From contig CAJXPC010000004.1 of NCBI GenBank assembly GCA_913057845.1, forward strand, positions 1-20,517: a stretch of 20,517 nucleotides of DNA, read 5' to 3'. The DNA is from an uncultured Pseudomonadota bacterium (GTDB lineage: Bacteria; Pseudomonadota; Gammaproteobacteria; Burkholderiales; Eutrophovitaceae). The translations under genes and the position numbers were made by a program. Positions 1-8,368 of this stretch are shown here, piece by piece. Position 1 is the first letter of the stretch. The number at the start of each line of letters is the position of its first letter. The notes under the pieces were generated by a model. The model saw nothing but the letters and a program-made list of their open reading frames with translations, had not been told where the DNA came from and searched no databases.

Positions 1-1
1 G

Positions 2-1675
2 GGTGCTAGTAAAATTGACAGCGTAGTGTTCTATGAAAAACCGTTCGTAAAGTTCGAGCGGCTACTGGAAACCTACTTTGCATTTGTTCCCAGAGGTTTT
101 AAAAGTTTCGTATCGGCAATGCCGCTTTGGATTAAAGAGAAGTTATTTCAAAAAAGTCGGTTGATCAAGGAACTCTCTCTAACGCTAGGTGTTTCAATCA
201 ATTGGGGTGAGCGTTTGTTATTCTCGGAGCATCACCTTTCACATGCCGCCAGTGCTTTCTATCCTTCTCCGTTTGATGACGCTGCCGTTCTAACGATTGA
301 CGGGGTGGGCGAGTGGACGACGACCTCCTGGGCGGTTGGTTCTGGTAAGGAACTTAAAATTATCAAAGAAATGCATTTTCCGCATTCATTGGGTTTGTTG
401 TATTCAGCATTTACTTATTACACAGGATTTAAGGTTAATTCAGGCGAGTATAAAGTCATGGGTCTTGCTCCCTATGGGACACCGATATACGCGGAACTAA
501 TCAAAGAGAAACTTATCCACATTGCAGTCGATGGAAGCTTCCAGATTGATATGACGTACTTTGACTACGCCACTGGATTGACCATGACGAATAAAAAATT
601 TCATACTCTCTTCGGGGGTCCACCGCGTTCTGCAGAGACTGAAGTGACACAACGTGAGATGGACTTGGCGGCCTCTATCCAAAAGGTAACTGAGGATATA
701 GTTTTACTTATTGCAAAGAATATAGCCCAAGAAACTGGTCAAAAGAATTTATGTCTCGCTGGAGGTGTTGCGCTTAATTGTGTGGCTAATGGTCGTTTAG
801 TGCAAGAGAAGATATTTGATCATGTATGGATTCAACCGGCAGCTGGTGATGCGGGTGGTGCTCTGGGCGCAGCGTTGTCGGCATGGTATTTGCATTTTGC
901 CCAGCAGCGTAGTTCTGTCTCTTCTCGTGACGGTATGTTGGGTTCGTATCTTGGTCCGAGCTTCACCGATGAGGAAATCGAGACTCAATTGATAACGAGT
1001 GGCGCCACATTTCACAGGTATCAAGTAGATGAATGTCTAGAAATTGTCACAGACGCGTTAGCGGAGGAAAAGGCTGTGGGTTGGATGCAAGGAAGAATGG
1101 AGTTTGGTCCAAGATCTCTAGGTGCGCGCAGTATACTTGCTGATCCGCGTTCGCCGATGATGCAAAAAAAATTAAACCTCAAGGTGAAATATCGAGAAAG
1201 TTTTCGTCCGTTTGCGCCAAGTGTTTTGCGTGAATATGTGAAGGAGTGGTTTGAGTACGAAGGGGATAGCCCGTATATGTTGCTCGTGGCTGATGTGAAT
1301 GAGTCTAAACGTCGGATTATGACAAAGGAAGAGGGGGACTTATTCGGCATCGCCAAGCTAAACGTCTGTCGATCTGAGGTGCCAGCTGTGACGCACGTTG
1401 ACTATTCGGCACGGTTGCAGACAGTGCATCCCGATACCAATCCACTCTATCACGCACTGATTACTAAATTTCACGAGAAGACAGGTTGCCCGATGTTGGT
1501 GAATACGTCATTCAATGTGCGGGGAGAACCGATTGTCTGTTCGCCCGCGGACGCATTCAAATGTTTCATGGGTACTGATTTAGATGTACTGGCAATAGGG
1601 AGCTACGTGCTCTTCAAAGAGGAACAGGTTGGCGTACCTCGATCACATTATGAAACGCAATACGCACTCGATTAG
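2..1675 (+). CDS. Carbamoyltransferase, NodU/CmcH family (5'-truncated)
   Basis: Transfers a carbamoyl group from carbamoyl phosphate to a hydroxyl of an acceptor. In this family the acceptor is a Nod factor, an antibiotic or a surface glycan; the acceptor here cannot be told. The N-terminal Kae1-like half shows the metal-site motif HHLSHAASAF and then DGVGEW. The C-terminal YrdC-like half shows GRMEFGPRSLGARSILADPR, SFRPFAPSVL and LVNTSFNVRGEPIV, all typical of the family. The frame stays open from base 2 (GASKIDSVVFYEKPF), and that stretch also fits the family, so GTG at 26 is probably an internal valine and a few tens of N-terminal residues lie outside the window. About 557 residues are visible, against roughly 570-610 usual. 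Such genes often sit in polysaccharide or secondary-metabolite clusters, so the window may begin at the edge of one (inference). The stop is TAG at 1673-1675. Confidence 0.92.
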   Translation, partial: GASKIDSVVFYEKPFVKFERLLETYFAFVPRGFKSFVSAMPLWIKEKLFQKSRLIKELSLTLGVSINWGERLLFSEHHLSHAASAFYPSPFDDAAVLTIDGVGEWTTTSWAVGSGKELKIIKEMHFPHSLGLLYSAFTYYTGFKVNSGEYKVMGLAPYGTPIYAELIKEKLIHIAVDGSFQIDMTYFDYATGLTMTNKKFHTLFGGPPRSAETEVTQREMDLAASIQKVTEDIVLLIAKNIAQETGQKNLCLAGGVALNCVANGRLVQEKIFDHVWIQPAAGDAGGALGAALSAWYLHFAQQRSSVSSRDGMLGSYLGPSFTDEEIETQLITSGATFHRYQVDECLEIVTDALAEEKAVGWMQGRMEFGPRSLGARSILADPRSPMMQKKLNLKVKYRESFRPFAPSVLREYVKEWFEYEGDSPYMLLVADVNESKRRIMTKEEGDLFGIAKLNVCRSEVPAVTHVDYSARLQTVHPDTNPLYHALITKFHEKTGCPMLVNTSFNVRGEPIVCSPADAFKCFMGTDLDVLAIGSYVLFKEEQVGVPRSHYETQYALD

Positions 1676-1754
1676 GGATTTTTTTGCTAGCCCTCCGTGT
1701 GCACTTAATGTTGGAGCTTTAAGTCACCTTTCAAGCGCCTCACAGCGATGCAAG

Positions 1755-1803
1755 TCAGCATGCGCAACTGCGCCCCTTTCCTGAGGACCATGTTGCGCGC
1801 TGA
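1755..1803. repeat. Imperfect inverted repeat / hairpin with alternative pairing
   Basis: TCAGC(AT)GCGCAAC at 1755-1768 is the inverted complement of GTTGCGCGCTGA at 1792-1803. This gives 12 pairs with one 2-nt bulge and a 23-nt loop. A second inverted repeat overlaps its left arm: ACTGCGCC (1767-1774) with GGCGCAGT (1808-1815), 8 perfect pairs. The two foldings cannot form together. No T-run follows on either strand, so it is not a simple terminator. Confidence 0.5.
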
Positions 1804-1921
1804 TGAAGGCGCAGTCATTAGAGAAAAAAGGCCTTATGCGATGGGTGTCAAATGCCGATCGCCACTCGTATATTCGAATTATACGAACTTTAGATTCATG
1901 TTATTTAAAAGCTACAGATTT

Positions 1922-1950
1922 TTGACGTCAATAGTTCGTTGCAATGTAAT
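1922..1950 (+). promoter_or_regulatory. Possible sigma-70 promoter
   Basis: TTGACG at 1922-1927 is followed after 17 bases by TGTAAT at 1945-1950, close to the TTGACA/TATAAT consensus with ideal spacing. If used for the SulP gene at 2302 it would leave a leader of about 345 nt, which is long; it could instead drive a small RNA. This is based on motif match only. Confidence 0.3.
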
Positions 1951-2301
1951 GTGCTATCGTTTGCCTCGCTAATGTACTAGATGGGCCCTCAAATACTCTG
2001 GCTCAACGCTAACCGCTGTTAAAATTAGCTATTGCTTTCATTGGAACATCAAGCCAGTGAGCTTAAAGTCCTATTTGTAAATGATAAGCCAAGAAGCGGA
2101 AGATCCCCATAAATATTGAGTAGCAGTTCCGCGTGTGATTTATAGCGTTTATTTAAATTCATGCCCTTTACTCGTAAATTAGACTTGCGGAAAACTATAA
2201 AAGTACCAATAAAATTCTCATTATCAAGTGGGGTTGCTTGGTTTTTTTTACCCGTACAGTTTGTTTCAATTTTTGTTTTATAACGATTAGATTTTATAAC
2301 T

Positions 2302-3867
2302 ATGTTTGAATTCCGAATAAACCAAGTAGTGTCCCTTAAGAATGATTTGTTATCAGGTCTCACTGTCGCTCTGGCTTTGGTGCCCGAGGCTGTGGCATTT
2401 GCATTCGTTGCTGGCGTTGATCCTCTAGTCGGTCTTTACGCGGCCTTCATGGTGGGTTTAATCACGGCATGCATCGGAGGTAGGCCGGGTATGATCAGTG
2501 GTGCGACTGGTGCATTGGCTGTAGTTATGGTCACTTTGGTTGCGGTACACGGGGTGGAATATCTCTTTGTTGCTGTGATTCTTATGGGCATATTGCAAAT
2601 CACCGCAGGTTTGCTGAAGCTTGGTAAGTTTATTCGGATCGTGCCTTATCCGGTGATGCTTGGATTTGTGAATGGACTAGCGATCGTCATCTTTTTGGCG
2701 CAGCTCAGACAGTTTGGCGATGACAATAAGTCGGGTTGGTTGTCCGACACGTTCCTAGAAAATTCTATTATTGATGTGGCCTGGCTTCAAGGATCAGACC
2801 TTTACTTATTGCTTGGTCTCGTATTGGTCACGATGTTGATCATTCATTATCTACCACGACTGACAACTATGTTGCCATCGTCGCTAGTTGCGATCGGAGC
2901 GGTTACAGGTTTGGTTTGGGGCTTTGACCTAGACACGAAGGTCGTAGGTGACGTGGCATCGATCAGCGGTGGGCTACCTACTTTTCATCTTCCTGTTGCC
3001 CCATTGAGTTTTGACACGCTACTGATTGTGTTGCCTTATTCCATTATTTTAGCGGCCATCGGTTTGATTGAGTCGTTATTAACGCTGCGTTTGATTGATG
3101 AGATTACTGAGACCCGAGGTCACGGGAATCAAGAGTGTATAGGTCAAGGTGTTGCCAATACGGTAACTGGATTTTTCGGTGGTATGGGTGGTTGCGCGAT
3201 GATTGGTCAAAGCATGATCAACGTTAATTCTGGAGGGCGAGGAAGGTTATCTGGGATCAGTGCTGCACTTTTTTTATTACTGTTTATTCTTATAGCCTCG
3301 CCACTCATTGAGCAAATCCCATTGGCTGCGTTGATCGGTGTAATGTTTATTGTGGTGATCGGAACATTTGAGTGGTCAAGCTTTAGGATCATCGGCAAAG
3401 TGCCGGTGAGTGATGCCTTAATTCTAATTACTGTATCAGCAGTTACCGTAATCACGGATTTAGCATTCGCTGTTATCGTGGGGGTCATCATTTCCGCTTT
3501 GGTTTTCAGTTGGGAGCACGCGAAATATATTCGCATCGAGTCTCGTGAAGATCATAAAGGATCGACCGTATATGCAGTTACAGGACCATTATTCTTCGGT
3601 TCGGTAGCATCATTCTTAGAGCGTTTTGATCCAAAAATGGATAATGATGATGTCGTCATTGATTTCGCTCGATCTAGAGTGGCAGATCATTCGGGGCTCG
3701 AAGCAATTGATAGCTTGGCTGAGCGTTATGAAAATGCCGGTAAAAAGTTACACCTTGTACATTTGAGCCAAGATTGCAGACGGCTGCTGACACGTGCTGG
3801 AAATTTAGTCGAAGTAAATGTTATTGAGGATCCTAAATATTTTGTCGCTAAGGATAGTGTTGGCTAG
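2302..3867 (+). CDS. SulP (SLC26-type) inorganic anion transporter with STAS domain
   Basis: Inner-membrane transporter of the SulP/SLC26 family, 521 aa. The N-terminal signature is clear: a short cytosolic start, then [20 protein letters not shown] and [28 protein letters not shown], followed by further hydrophobic segments to about residue 400. The C-terminal part from about residue 420 is a STAS domain, including [19 protein letters not shown] and [14 protein letters not shown]. Family members carry sulfate, bicarbonate or other anions with H+ or Na+. The substrate cannot be assigned here and no transport-linked gene (carbonic anhydrase, sulfate assimilation) is adjacent. The gene stands alone, with 626 bases before it and 240 after it. 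No clear Shine-Dalgarno precedes ATG 2302, although the protein aligns well with the family from that point. Confidence 0.93.
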   Translation: MFEFRINQVVSLKNDLLSGLTVALALVPEAVAFAFVAGVDPLVGLYAAFMVGLITACIGGRPGMISGATGALAVVMVTLVAVHGVEYLFVAVILMGILQITAGLLKLGKFIRIVPYPVMLGFVNGLAIVIFLAQLRQFGDDNKSGWLSDTFLENSIIDVAWLQGSDLYLLLGLVLVTMLIIHYLPRLTTMLPSSLVAIGAVTGLVWGFDLDTKVVGDVASISGGLPTFHLPVAPLSFDTLLIVLPYSIILAAIGLIESLLTLRLIDEITETRGHGNQECIGQGVANTVTGFFGGMGGCAMIGQSMINVNSGGRGRLSGISAALFLLLFILIASPLIEQIPLAALIGVMFIVVIGTFEWSSFRIIGKVPVSDALILITVSAVTVITDLAFAVIVGVIISALVFSWEHAKYIRIESREDHKGSTVYAVTGPLFFGSVASFLERFDPKMDNDDVVIDFARSRVADHSGLEAIDSLAERYENAGKKLHLVHLSQDCRRLLTRAGNLVEVNVIEDPKYFVAKDSVG

Positions 3868-3930
3868 CCTGATGGGGTTAGATAAGACGTGACGTGGCAG
3901 CTTGAAGTGTCAGTTCTGCATTTTTAACCA

Positions 3931-3952
3931 CGGGAGGATTTGAGCCTCGCCG
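3931..3952 (+). repeat. GC-rich hairpin between the SulP gene and icd
   Basis: CGGGAGG (3931-3937) pairs with CCTC-G-CCG (3945-3952): seven pairs with one bulged G and a 7-nt loop. It lies 64 bases after the SulP stop and just before the icd promoter candidate. It could weakly terminate SulP transcription, but only a short T-run (TTT, 3957-3959) follows. Confidence 0.35.
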
Positions 3953-3972
3953 GTACTTTAATCCCAGATGAA

Positions 3973-3981
3973 TGTTATAAA
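3973..3981 (+). promoter_or_regulatory. Candidate extended -10 promoter of icd
   Basis: TGTTATAAA at 3973-3981 matches an extended -10 element (TGn followed by TATAAA). No good -35 lies 16-18 bases upstream, which extended -10 promoters tolerate. Predicted initiation near 3988 would begin the transcript almost exactly at the inverted repeat 3990-4029 and give an icd leader of about 120 nt. This is motif match and position only. Confidence 0.4.
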
Positions 3982-3989
3982 AATCGCCT

Positions 3990-4029
3990 CACCTAACTGG
4001 GATATCATAGCCCGTTAGGACGTTAGGTG
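3990..4029 (+). promoter_or_regulatory. Inverted repeats in the icd leader (candidate structured RNA or operator)
   Basis: CACCTAAC (3990-3997) is the perfect inverted complement of GTTAGGTG (4022-4029). Inside it CCTAAC (3992-3997) also pairs with a second GTTAGG at 4014-4019, and that inner stem is extended by GGG (3999-4001) with CCC (4011-4013) around the loop ATATCATAG. The right arm is thus a direct repeat, GTTAGG-AC-GTTAGG, and offers two competing foldings to one left arm. A further small hairpin, ACCTC-TAGG-GAGGT, lies at 4052-4065. It may be a cis-regulatory RNA or a repressor operator. Confidence 0.45.
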
Positions 4030-4107
4030 GCCGCGCAAGGTGATGTAGTTGACCTCTAGGGAGGTGGGCAGGTTTATTTGGTTTTTTTATTAAGGGAGTA
4101 ATCCAGT

Positions 4108-6327
4108 ATGGCTGGTAATAAAGAGATGGATATTGTTTACACGATCGTTGATGAGGCACCCGAGCTTGCGAGTGGTTCTTTTTTGCCCATCATTCAGGCA
4201 TTTTCTTCGCATGCAAATGTCACGGTCGGAACTAAAGATATTTCATTGGCGGGGCGAATACTTTCTGTTTTTCCTGAATCTCTAAATGACTCTCAGCGCC
4301 AGTCCGACGACCTCCAGGAGCTTAGCGGCATGGTTACACGCCCATCAGCAAACGTTATCAAGTTGCCGAATATATCCGCATCCGTGCCACAACTAAAAGC
4401 GGCGATTGCCGAGTTGCAGCAACAAGGTTTTGGTATTCCAAATTACGCAGACGAGCCAACTACTGATGCCGAGAAAGACGCGCGTAAAAAATACGACTCA
4501 TTGAAAGGGTCCGCAGTTAATCCTGTTTTAAGAGAAGGCAACTCTGACCGTCGCTCTGCGAAGGCTGTGAAAGAGTTTGCGAAGGCCAACCCCCATGCTA
4601 TGGGCGCTTGGGAGAGGACATCGAAGACGCACGTTGCCTCAATGCCAGGTAACGATTTTTACGCAAACGAGAGCTCCGTGACTATTGATTCGGCTCAGTC
4701 AGGTATTGCTAGAATCGAGTTTAGGCCGACTCACGGGGAGGCCCTTACGTTAAAAGATAATCTCTCATTAACTAATGGCTCCGTAGTTGACGCGACGTTC
4801 TTAAGTGTAAAAGCACTCCGTGGTTTTATAGAAGCCGAGATCGAAAACGCAAAACAAAATCAAGTGCTTTTCTCGATACATCTTAAAGCTACGATGATGA
4901 AGGTCTCTGACCCCATTCTTTTTGGTCACGCAGTCTCGGTTTTTCTAGGTCCCATCTTTGATAAATACGCTCAGAAATTTACGGATCTTGGTATTAGCCC
5001 GAATGCGGGTCTTGGGGATGTTTTGAGTCGTTTGGCTGATGAGGTCGAGATTCTTGCTGAGATCAAAGCGTGCTTAACAGCTCGTCCAGCGTTATACATG
5101 GTTGATAGCAATAAAGGAATAACGAACTTGCATGTACCTTCGGACGTCATCATTGACGCATCTATGCCTGCCGTGATCAAAGCCGGCGGTAAGGGATGGG
5201 GGCCAGATGGCAAGGAATATGACGTCAAGTGCGTCATTCCAGATAACTGTTATGCGCCAGTTTATGATGAAACCATCAAGTACTTCAAAGAGACAGGGGC
5301 GCTTGATCCTTCGAGCTCTGGTGCTGTTGCTAACGTAGGATTGATGGCGCAAAAGGCGGAAGAGTATGGTTCACATCCCACTACTTTTGAAATGCCTTCT
5401 GATGGAATGATCAGGATGTTTGCGGCAAATGGTGATTTGCTTCACGAACATACTGTGGAGCAGGGGGATGTGTGGCGCGCTTCGGTCACGCAGAAGGCAG
5501 CTATTGAGGATTGGATTAAATTAGCAATTTCAAGGCAGCAAGCAACTCGATCTCATGCCGTATTTTGGCTTGATGCTTCACGATCTCATGATGCTCAACT
5601 TCTGGCTTATGTGAAGCCGGTCCTAGAGTCTGAAGGGGTAATAGATAATTTCGACATTTTGGCTCCTAGAGAGGCAACGCGGGTCACCTTAGAGACCATT
5701 CGTAAAGGTGAAAACTCTATTTCCATTACAGGTAATGTATTGAGAGATTATTTGACTGATTTGTTCCCTATTTTGGAGCTTGGTACTTCTGCGAAGATGC
5801 TCTCCATTGTTAAATTAATGAATGGTGGGGGTTTGTTTGAAACAGGTGCAGGAGGTTCGGCTCCGAAGCACGTGCAACAGTTGCTTGCGGAAAATCACCT
5901 AAGATGGGATTCGTTGGGTGAGTTTTGTGCTTTAGGTGAAAGTCTCATGTTTTACGCGGATATTTCTGGAAACCAACGTGCAAAGATTCTGGGGCAAGCT
6001 GCTGAGGCGGCAACACAACAAATCTTAAACAATAATCGCTCTCCGTCTCGAAAATCTGGGGAGGCGGATAATCGTGAGAGTCATTATTACTTTGCGATGT
6101 ATTGGGCTGAAGCGCTGGCAGACCAACCTGATGACAAAGAGATGGCTTCACAATTTAAAAAGGTATTCGATAGTTTACGATTGAATGAAGAAAAAATTAT
6201 TGAGGAGCTCCGCGGTGCTCAAGGCGGAAAAGTAGACGTCGGCGGCTATTATCACCCTGATGTTAAAAAAGTAGCTCAGGTGATGAGACCCAGCCCAACG
6301 CTTAACGCAATTATCAACGCTATTTAA
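4108..6327 (+). CDS. icd: Monomeric NADP-dependent isocitrate dehydrogenase
   Basis: Oxidatively decarboxylates isocitrate to 2-oxoglutarate with NADP+ in the TCA cycle and so supplies NADPH; cytosolic. The 739-aa length fits the monomeric class (about 735-745 aa), which is unrelated in length to the 415-aa dimeric enzyme. Conserved stretches are [11 protein letters not shown] near the start, DISLAGRI at 44-51, [17 protein letters not shown] at 134-150, and NVLRDYLTD at 543-551. Ser135, Asn138, Arg142 and Arg148 fit the substrate residues known from the Azotobacter enzyme, and Asp547/Asp551 its metal-binding aspartate pair (from remembered numbering). The start is ATG 4108, with the strong Shine-Dalgarno AAGGGAG at 4092-4098. 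It heads a tight gene run, with 26 bases before the next gene. Its leader contains inverted repeats that may regulate it. The older symbol for this type is idh or icd2. Confidence 0.97.
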   Translation: MAGNKEMDIVYTIVDEAPELASGSFLPIIQAFSSHANVTVGTKDISLAGRILSVFPESLNDSQRQSDDLQELSGMVTRPSANVIKLPNISASVPQLKAAIAELQQQGFGIPNYADEPTTDAEKDARKKYDSLKGSAVNPVLREGNSDRRSAKAVKEFAKANPHAMGAWERTSKTHVASMPGNDFYANESSVTIDSAQSGIARIEFRPTHGEALTLKDNLSLTNGSVVDATFLSVKALRGFIEAEIENAKQNQVLFSIHLKATMMKVSDPILFGHAVSVFLGPIFDKYAQKFTDLGISPNAGLGDVLSRLADEVEILAEIKACLTARPALYMVDSNKGITNLHVPSDVIIDASMPAVIKAGGKGWGPDGKEYDVKCVIPDNCYAPVYDETIKYFKETGALDPSSSGAVANVGLMAQKAEEYGSHPTTFEMPSDGMIRMFAANGDLLHEHTVEQGDVWRASVTQKAAIEDWIKLAISRQQATRSHAVFWLDASRSHDAQLLAYVKPVLESEGVIDNFDILAPREATRVTLETIRKGENSISITGNVLRDYLTDLFPILELGTSAKMLSIVKLMNGGGLFETGAGGSAPKHVQQLLAENHLRWDSLGEFCALGESLMFYADISGNQRAKILGQAAEAATQQILNNNRSPSRKSGEADNRESHYYFAMYWAEALADQPDDKEMASQFKKVFDSLRLNEEKIIEELRGAQGGKVDVGGYYHPDVKKVAQVMRPSPTLNAIINAI

Positions 6328-6353
6328 TTATTTGACGTAAAGGTTTGGTCGAT

Positions 6354-7391
6354 ATGAGTGCAACGGGAAAACGAGTCATACTTTCAAGCAGACCAGTTGG
6401 GTTGCCGACACTGGATAATTTTTCTTTCGAATCATTTTCCACACCACATCTGACAGATGGTCAGGTGCTTGTCAAAGTCGCACATTTCTCTCTCGATCCA
6501 TACATGCGTGGACGCATGGATGATGCCCGATCTTATGCACCACCAATTCAAATTGGAAGCGTCATGGAAGCAGGGGCGGTTGGGTGTGTTGAAGCGAGTG
6601 CTTGTCAGGGGCTTGAAGTGGGGGACTGGGTTTATGGTCGCATGGGATGGACTGATTTAGCAGTGATTGAAGGTGGACTAGTACAAAAACTGCCTATTTC
6701 AATAGAGCCAAAATCTCTGGCGCTGGGAGTGCTTGGTATGCCCGGTTTTACAGGTTGGTGGGGCTTAACCCAGCACGGTAGACCTAAAGCAGGAGAGACA
6801 CTCGTCGTTGGCGCTGTCACGGGGCCTGTTGGCTCAATGGTTGCGCAACTTTCGAAAAAACTTGGTCTCAAGACAATCGGCATTGCAGGCTCTGAAGAGA
6901 AGTGTGCACTGGCCGTAGACAAGTTTGGCGTTGATCACTGTTTAAACCACAAAAGTTTTAATACGGCGGAAGCACTGAGTGCTGCGCTTGAAGCGGTTGC
7001 CCCTGAAGGGGTTGATATTTATTTTGAGAATGTAGGTGGAAAACTATTCGAGGCCGTTATACCAAGGATGAATGAGCATGGTCGCATACCGGTTTGTGGG
7101 ATGATCAGCTGGTATAACGAGGGATCGATGGGAACTGGTGCCCGAACAGAAACCTTATCAACGCCGCATTTGTGGAGAAATATTCTTGTTCGAAAACTCT
7201 CGGTGAATGGTTTTATTATTTCTGATCATTGGTCAAATTATCTGCAGTTTGTGCGTGAAATTGAGCCGTTAGTCGAATCAGGGGCACTTAAGTATCTTGA
7301 AGATGAGGTGGCAGGGATTGAGAAGGCCCCTAGCGCTTTTATTGGCCTATTACAAGGGCGTAACTTGGGCAAGCTGGTTGTGGCGGTCTGA
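6354..7391 (+). CDS. Zinc-independent MDR NADP-dependent oxidoreductase, CurA-like
   Basis: A 345-aa medium-chain reductase of the zinc-free quinone/enone reductase branch that includes curcumin reductase CurA and leukotriene B4 dehydrogenase. These enzymes reduce activated C=C bonds with NADPH; the natural substrate is unknown. Visible motifs are SLDPYMRGRM (47-56), GMPGFTGWWGL (from 128), the Rossmann loop AVTGPVGSMVAQL (from 154) and VDIYFENVGG. No structural or catalytic zinc cysteine cluster is present, as expected. A TTG at 6345 extends the frame, but AAAGG (6339-6343) sits one base before it and ten bases before ATG 6354, so ATG 6354 is the better start. It lies between icd and tadA with very short gaps, suggesting co-transcription. 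Confidence 0.9.
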   Translation: MSATGKRVILSSRPVGLPTLDNFSFESFSTPHLTDGQVLVKVAHFSLDPYMRGRMDDARSYAPPIQIGSVMEAGAVGCVEASACQGLEVGDWVYGRMGWTDLAVIEGGLVQKLPISIEPKSLALGVLGMPGFTGWWGLTQHGRPKAGETLVVGAVTGPVGSMVAQLSKKLGLKTIGIAGSEEKCALAVDKFGVDHCLNHKSFNTAEALSAALEAVAPEGVDIYFENVGGKLFEAVIPRMNEHGRIPVCGMISWYNEGSMGTGARTETLSTPHLWRNILVRKLSVNGFIISDHWSNYLQFVREIEPLVESGALKYLEDEVAGIEKAPSAFIGLLQGRNLGKLVVAV

Positions 7392-7397
7392 AGCGGG

Positions 7398-7865
7398 TTG
7401 GATCCTTCTGTTTTGTTTAACAACGATCATGTCTTCATGGTGCAAGCTTTAACGCTAGCTAAAGAAAGTGCGCTGAAAGGAGAAGTACCCGTCGGTGCTA
7501 TTTTAGTTAAAGATGGACAGGTAATCAGTCAATCTGGAAACTCTCCAATTTCATCATTAGATCCCACTGCCCACGCTGAGGTGAACACACTGCGTCTCGC
7601 GGCAAACATAATGGGAAATTATCGCCTTGTAGGAACAACGTTATACTCAACATTAGAGCCTTGCGTCATGTGTGCAGGGGCCATCATGCAAGCAAGAATT
7701 TCTCGATTGGTTTTTGGGGCGTATGATCAAAAGTCCGGGGCCTGTGGCTCAGTGATTGATTTATTTGGGCACGAAAAATTAAACCACCACACTTCGGTGC
7801 TGGGAGGTGTAATGCCTACTGAGTGTGCTGAGGTACTGCAAACATTTTTTAAAATTCGGCGTTGA
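7398..7865 (+). CDS. tadA: tRNA-specific adenosine deaminase TadA
   Basis: Deaminates A34 to inosine in the anticodon of tRNA-Arg(ACG), allowing wobble decoding; essential in most bacteria. The zinc-dependent cytidine-deaminase fold is shown by HAE (59-61, with the proton-shuttling Glu) and PCVMC (88-92); His59, Cys89 and Cys92 are the expected zinc ligands. The core MVQALTLAKESALKGEVPVG aligns with the E. coli start region, whose conserved helix begins before the first in-frame ATG (7437). Translation must therefore start at a non-ATG codon. The frame closes at TGA 7389-7391, leaving TTG 7398 or TTG 7413 as candidates. I chose 7398; neither has a strong ribosome binding site. It starts six bases after the reductase stop, which suggests coupling. 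Confidence 0.94.
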   Translation: MDPSVLFNNDHVFMVQALTLAKESALKGEVPVGAILVKDGQVISQSGNSPISSLDPTAHAEVNTLRLAANIMGNYRLVGTTLYSTLEPCVMCAGAIMQARISRLVFGAYDQKSGACGSVIDLFGHEKLNHHTSVLGGVMPTECAEVLQTFFKIRR

Positions 7866-7869
7866 AATA

Positions 7870-8349
7870 ATGTTTTTAAAAATAGATATCAAACAGCAAA
7901 CGCTCAGCATAAGCGATGCGCCGAATGAGCCCGTCATTAAACGTTGTCTGGTGTCAACATCCAAGTTTGGCGTCGGAGAGACGTACAACAGTTTTAAAAC
8001 TCCGAGAGGCGTGCATTGTATTCGCGCAAAGATTGGTGTAAATCAGCCGATTAATACCGTGTTTATCCGCCGTAGACCAACTGGGGAAATTTTCAATACC
8101 TCGCTACAGGCCATGAACCCAGATCGTGATTGGATGTTAACTCGAATACTTTGGTTGTCAGGAAAGGAAGTGGGGGTCAATCGCCTGGGTTCGGTGGATA
8201 CCATGCGACGGTATATCTATCTTCATGGGTGTCCAGATGGGACTCAGTTAGGAGCGCCGGGCTCGATCGGATGTATTCGTATGGCCAATTCAGACATTGT
8301 TGAATTATTTGACCGAGTTTCAGTGGGCGATATTGTTGAAATTAACTAA
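7870..8349 (+). CDS. L,D-transpeptidase (YkuD) domain protein without signal peptide
   Basis: A 159-aa single YkuD-domain protein. Known members form 3-3 peptidoglycan crosslinks or attach lipoproteins using a catalytic Cys. The motif region reads YLHG (His119-Gly120), then GSIGCIRM with the nucleophile candidate Cys135. Other family-like stretches are TPRGVHCIRAKIG, RRRPTGEIF and DWMLTRILWLSG. Two points are odd. The usual [S/T]HGC motif is SIGC here, since codon ATC gives Ile133 where His is normal. The chain also starts directly in the domain, with no signal peptide or membrane anchor, so export is unexplained. ATG 7870 is preferred over the upstream ATG 7825, which would overlap tadA and add 15 residues foreign to the family. 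It begins four bases after the tadA stop. Confidence 0.82.
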   Translation: MFLKIDIKQQTLSISDAPNEPVIKRCLVSTSKFGVGETYNSFKTPRGVHCIRAKIGVNQPINTVFIRRRPTGEIFNTSLQAMNPDRDWMLTRILWLSGKEVGVNRLGSVDTMRRYIYLHGCPDGTQLGAPGSIGCIRMANSDIVELFDRVSVGDIVEIN

Positions 8350-8368
8350 TTTAATGAAGGAATATTAA

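Larger units (their letters stand above)
1676..2301. other. Long intergenic region, no convincing gene
   Basis: This 626-base stretch separates the carbamoyltransferase gene from the SulP gene. I see no convincing coding region: the open frames on either strand lack a ribosome binding site and resemble no family I know. It contains a strong imperfect hairpin (1755-1803), a promoter-like sequence (1922-1950) and an AT-rich part with a T8 run near 2242-2249. The right-hand 300 bases are clearly more AT-rich than the flanking genes. It may hold the SulP promoter, a small RNA, or the eroded remains of a lost gene; the sequence alone does not decide. Confidence 0.6.

Noticed and set aside
26..28. 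GTG 26 as the true start of the carbamoyltransferase
   Set aside because: The frame is open back to base 2 and the upstream residues match the family, so the gene is cut by the window edge.
1762..1798. GCGCAAC...GTTGCGC as an integron attC site
   Set aside because: The arms do not fit the RYYYAAC/GTTRRRY core consensus (GCGC where RRRY is needed), and no integrase or gene cassette is nearby.
1748..1972. A 74-codon open frame on the plus strand in the same gap
   Set aside because: It has no ribosome binding site, it covers the hairpin at 1755-1803, and its predicted protein has no recognisable features.
2231..2249. Stem-loop plus T8 run resembling an intrinsic terminator
   Set aside because: The stem is only four weak pairs (CAAG/CTTG) and no gene ends just upstream on this strand.
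2049..2363. A 104-codon open frame on the minus strand spanning the gap before the SulP gene
   Set aside because: It overlaps the SulP start antisense, lies in AT-rich DNA, has a low-complexity composition and resembles no family I recognise.
4052..4089. Hairpin ACCTC-TAGG-GAGGT followed by a T7 run as a leader terminator for icd
   Set aside because: The T-run begins about 17 bases after the 5-bp stem, too far for a standard intrinsic terminator; it is kept only as part of the leader structure.
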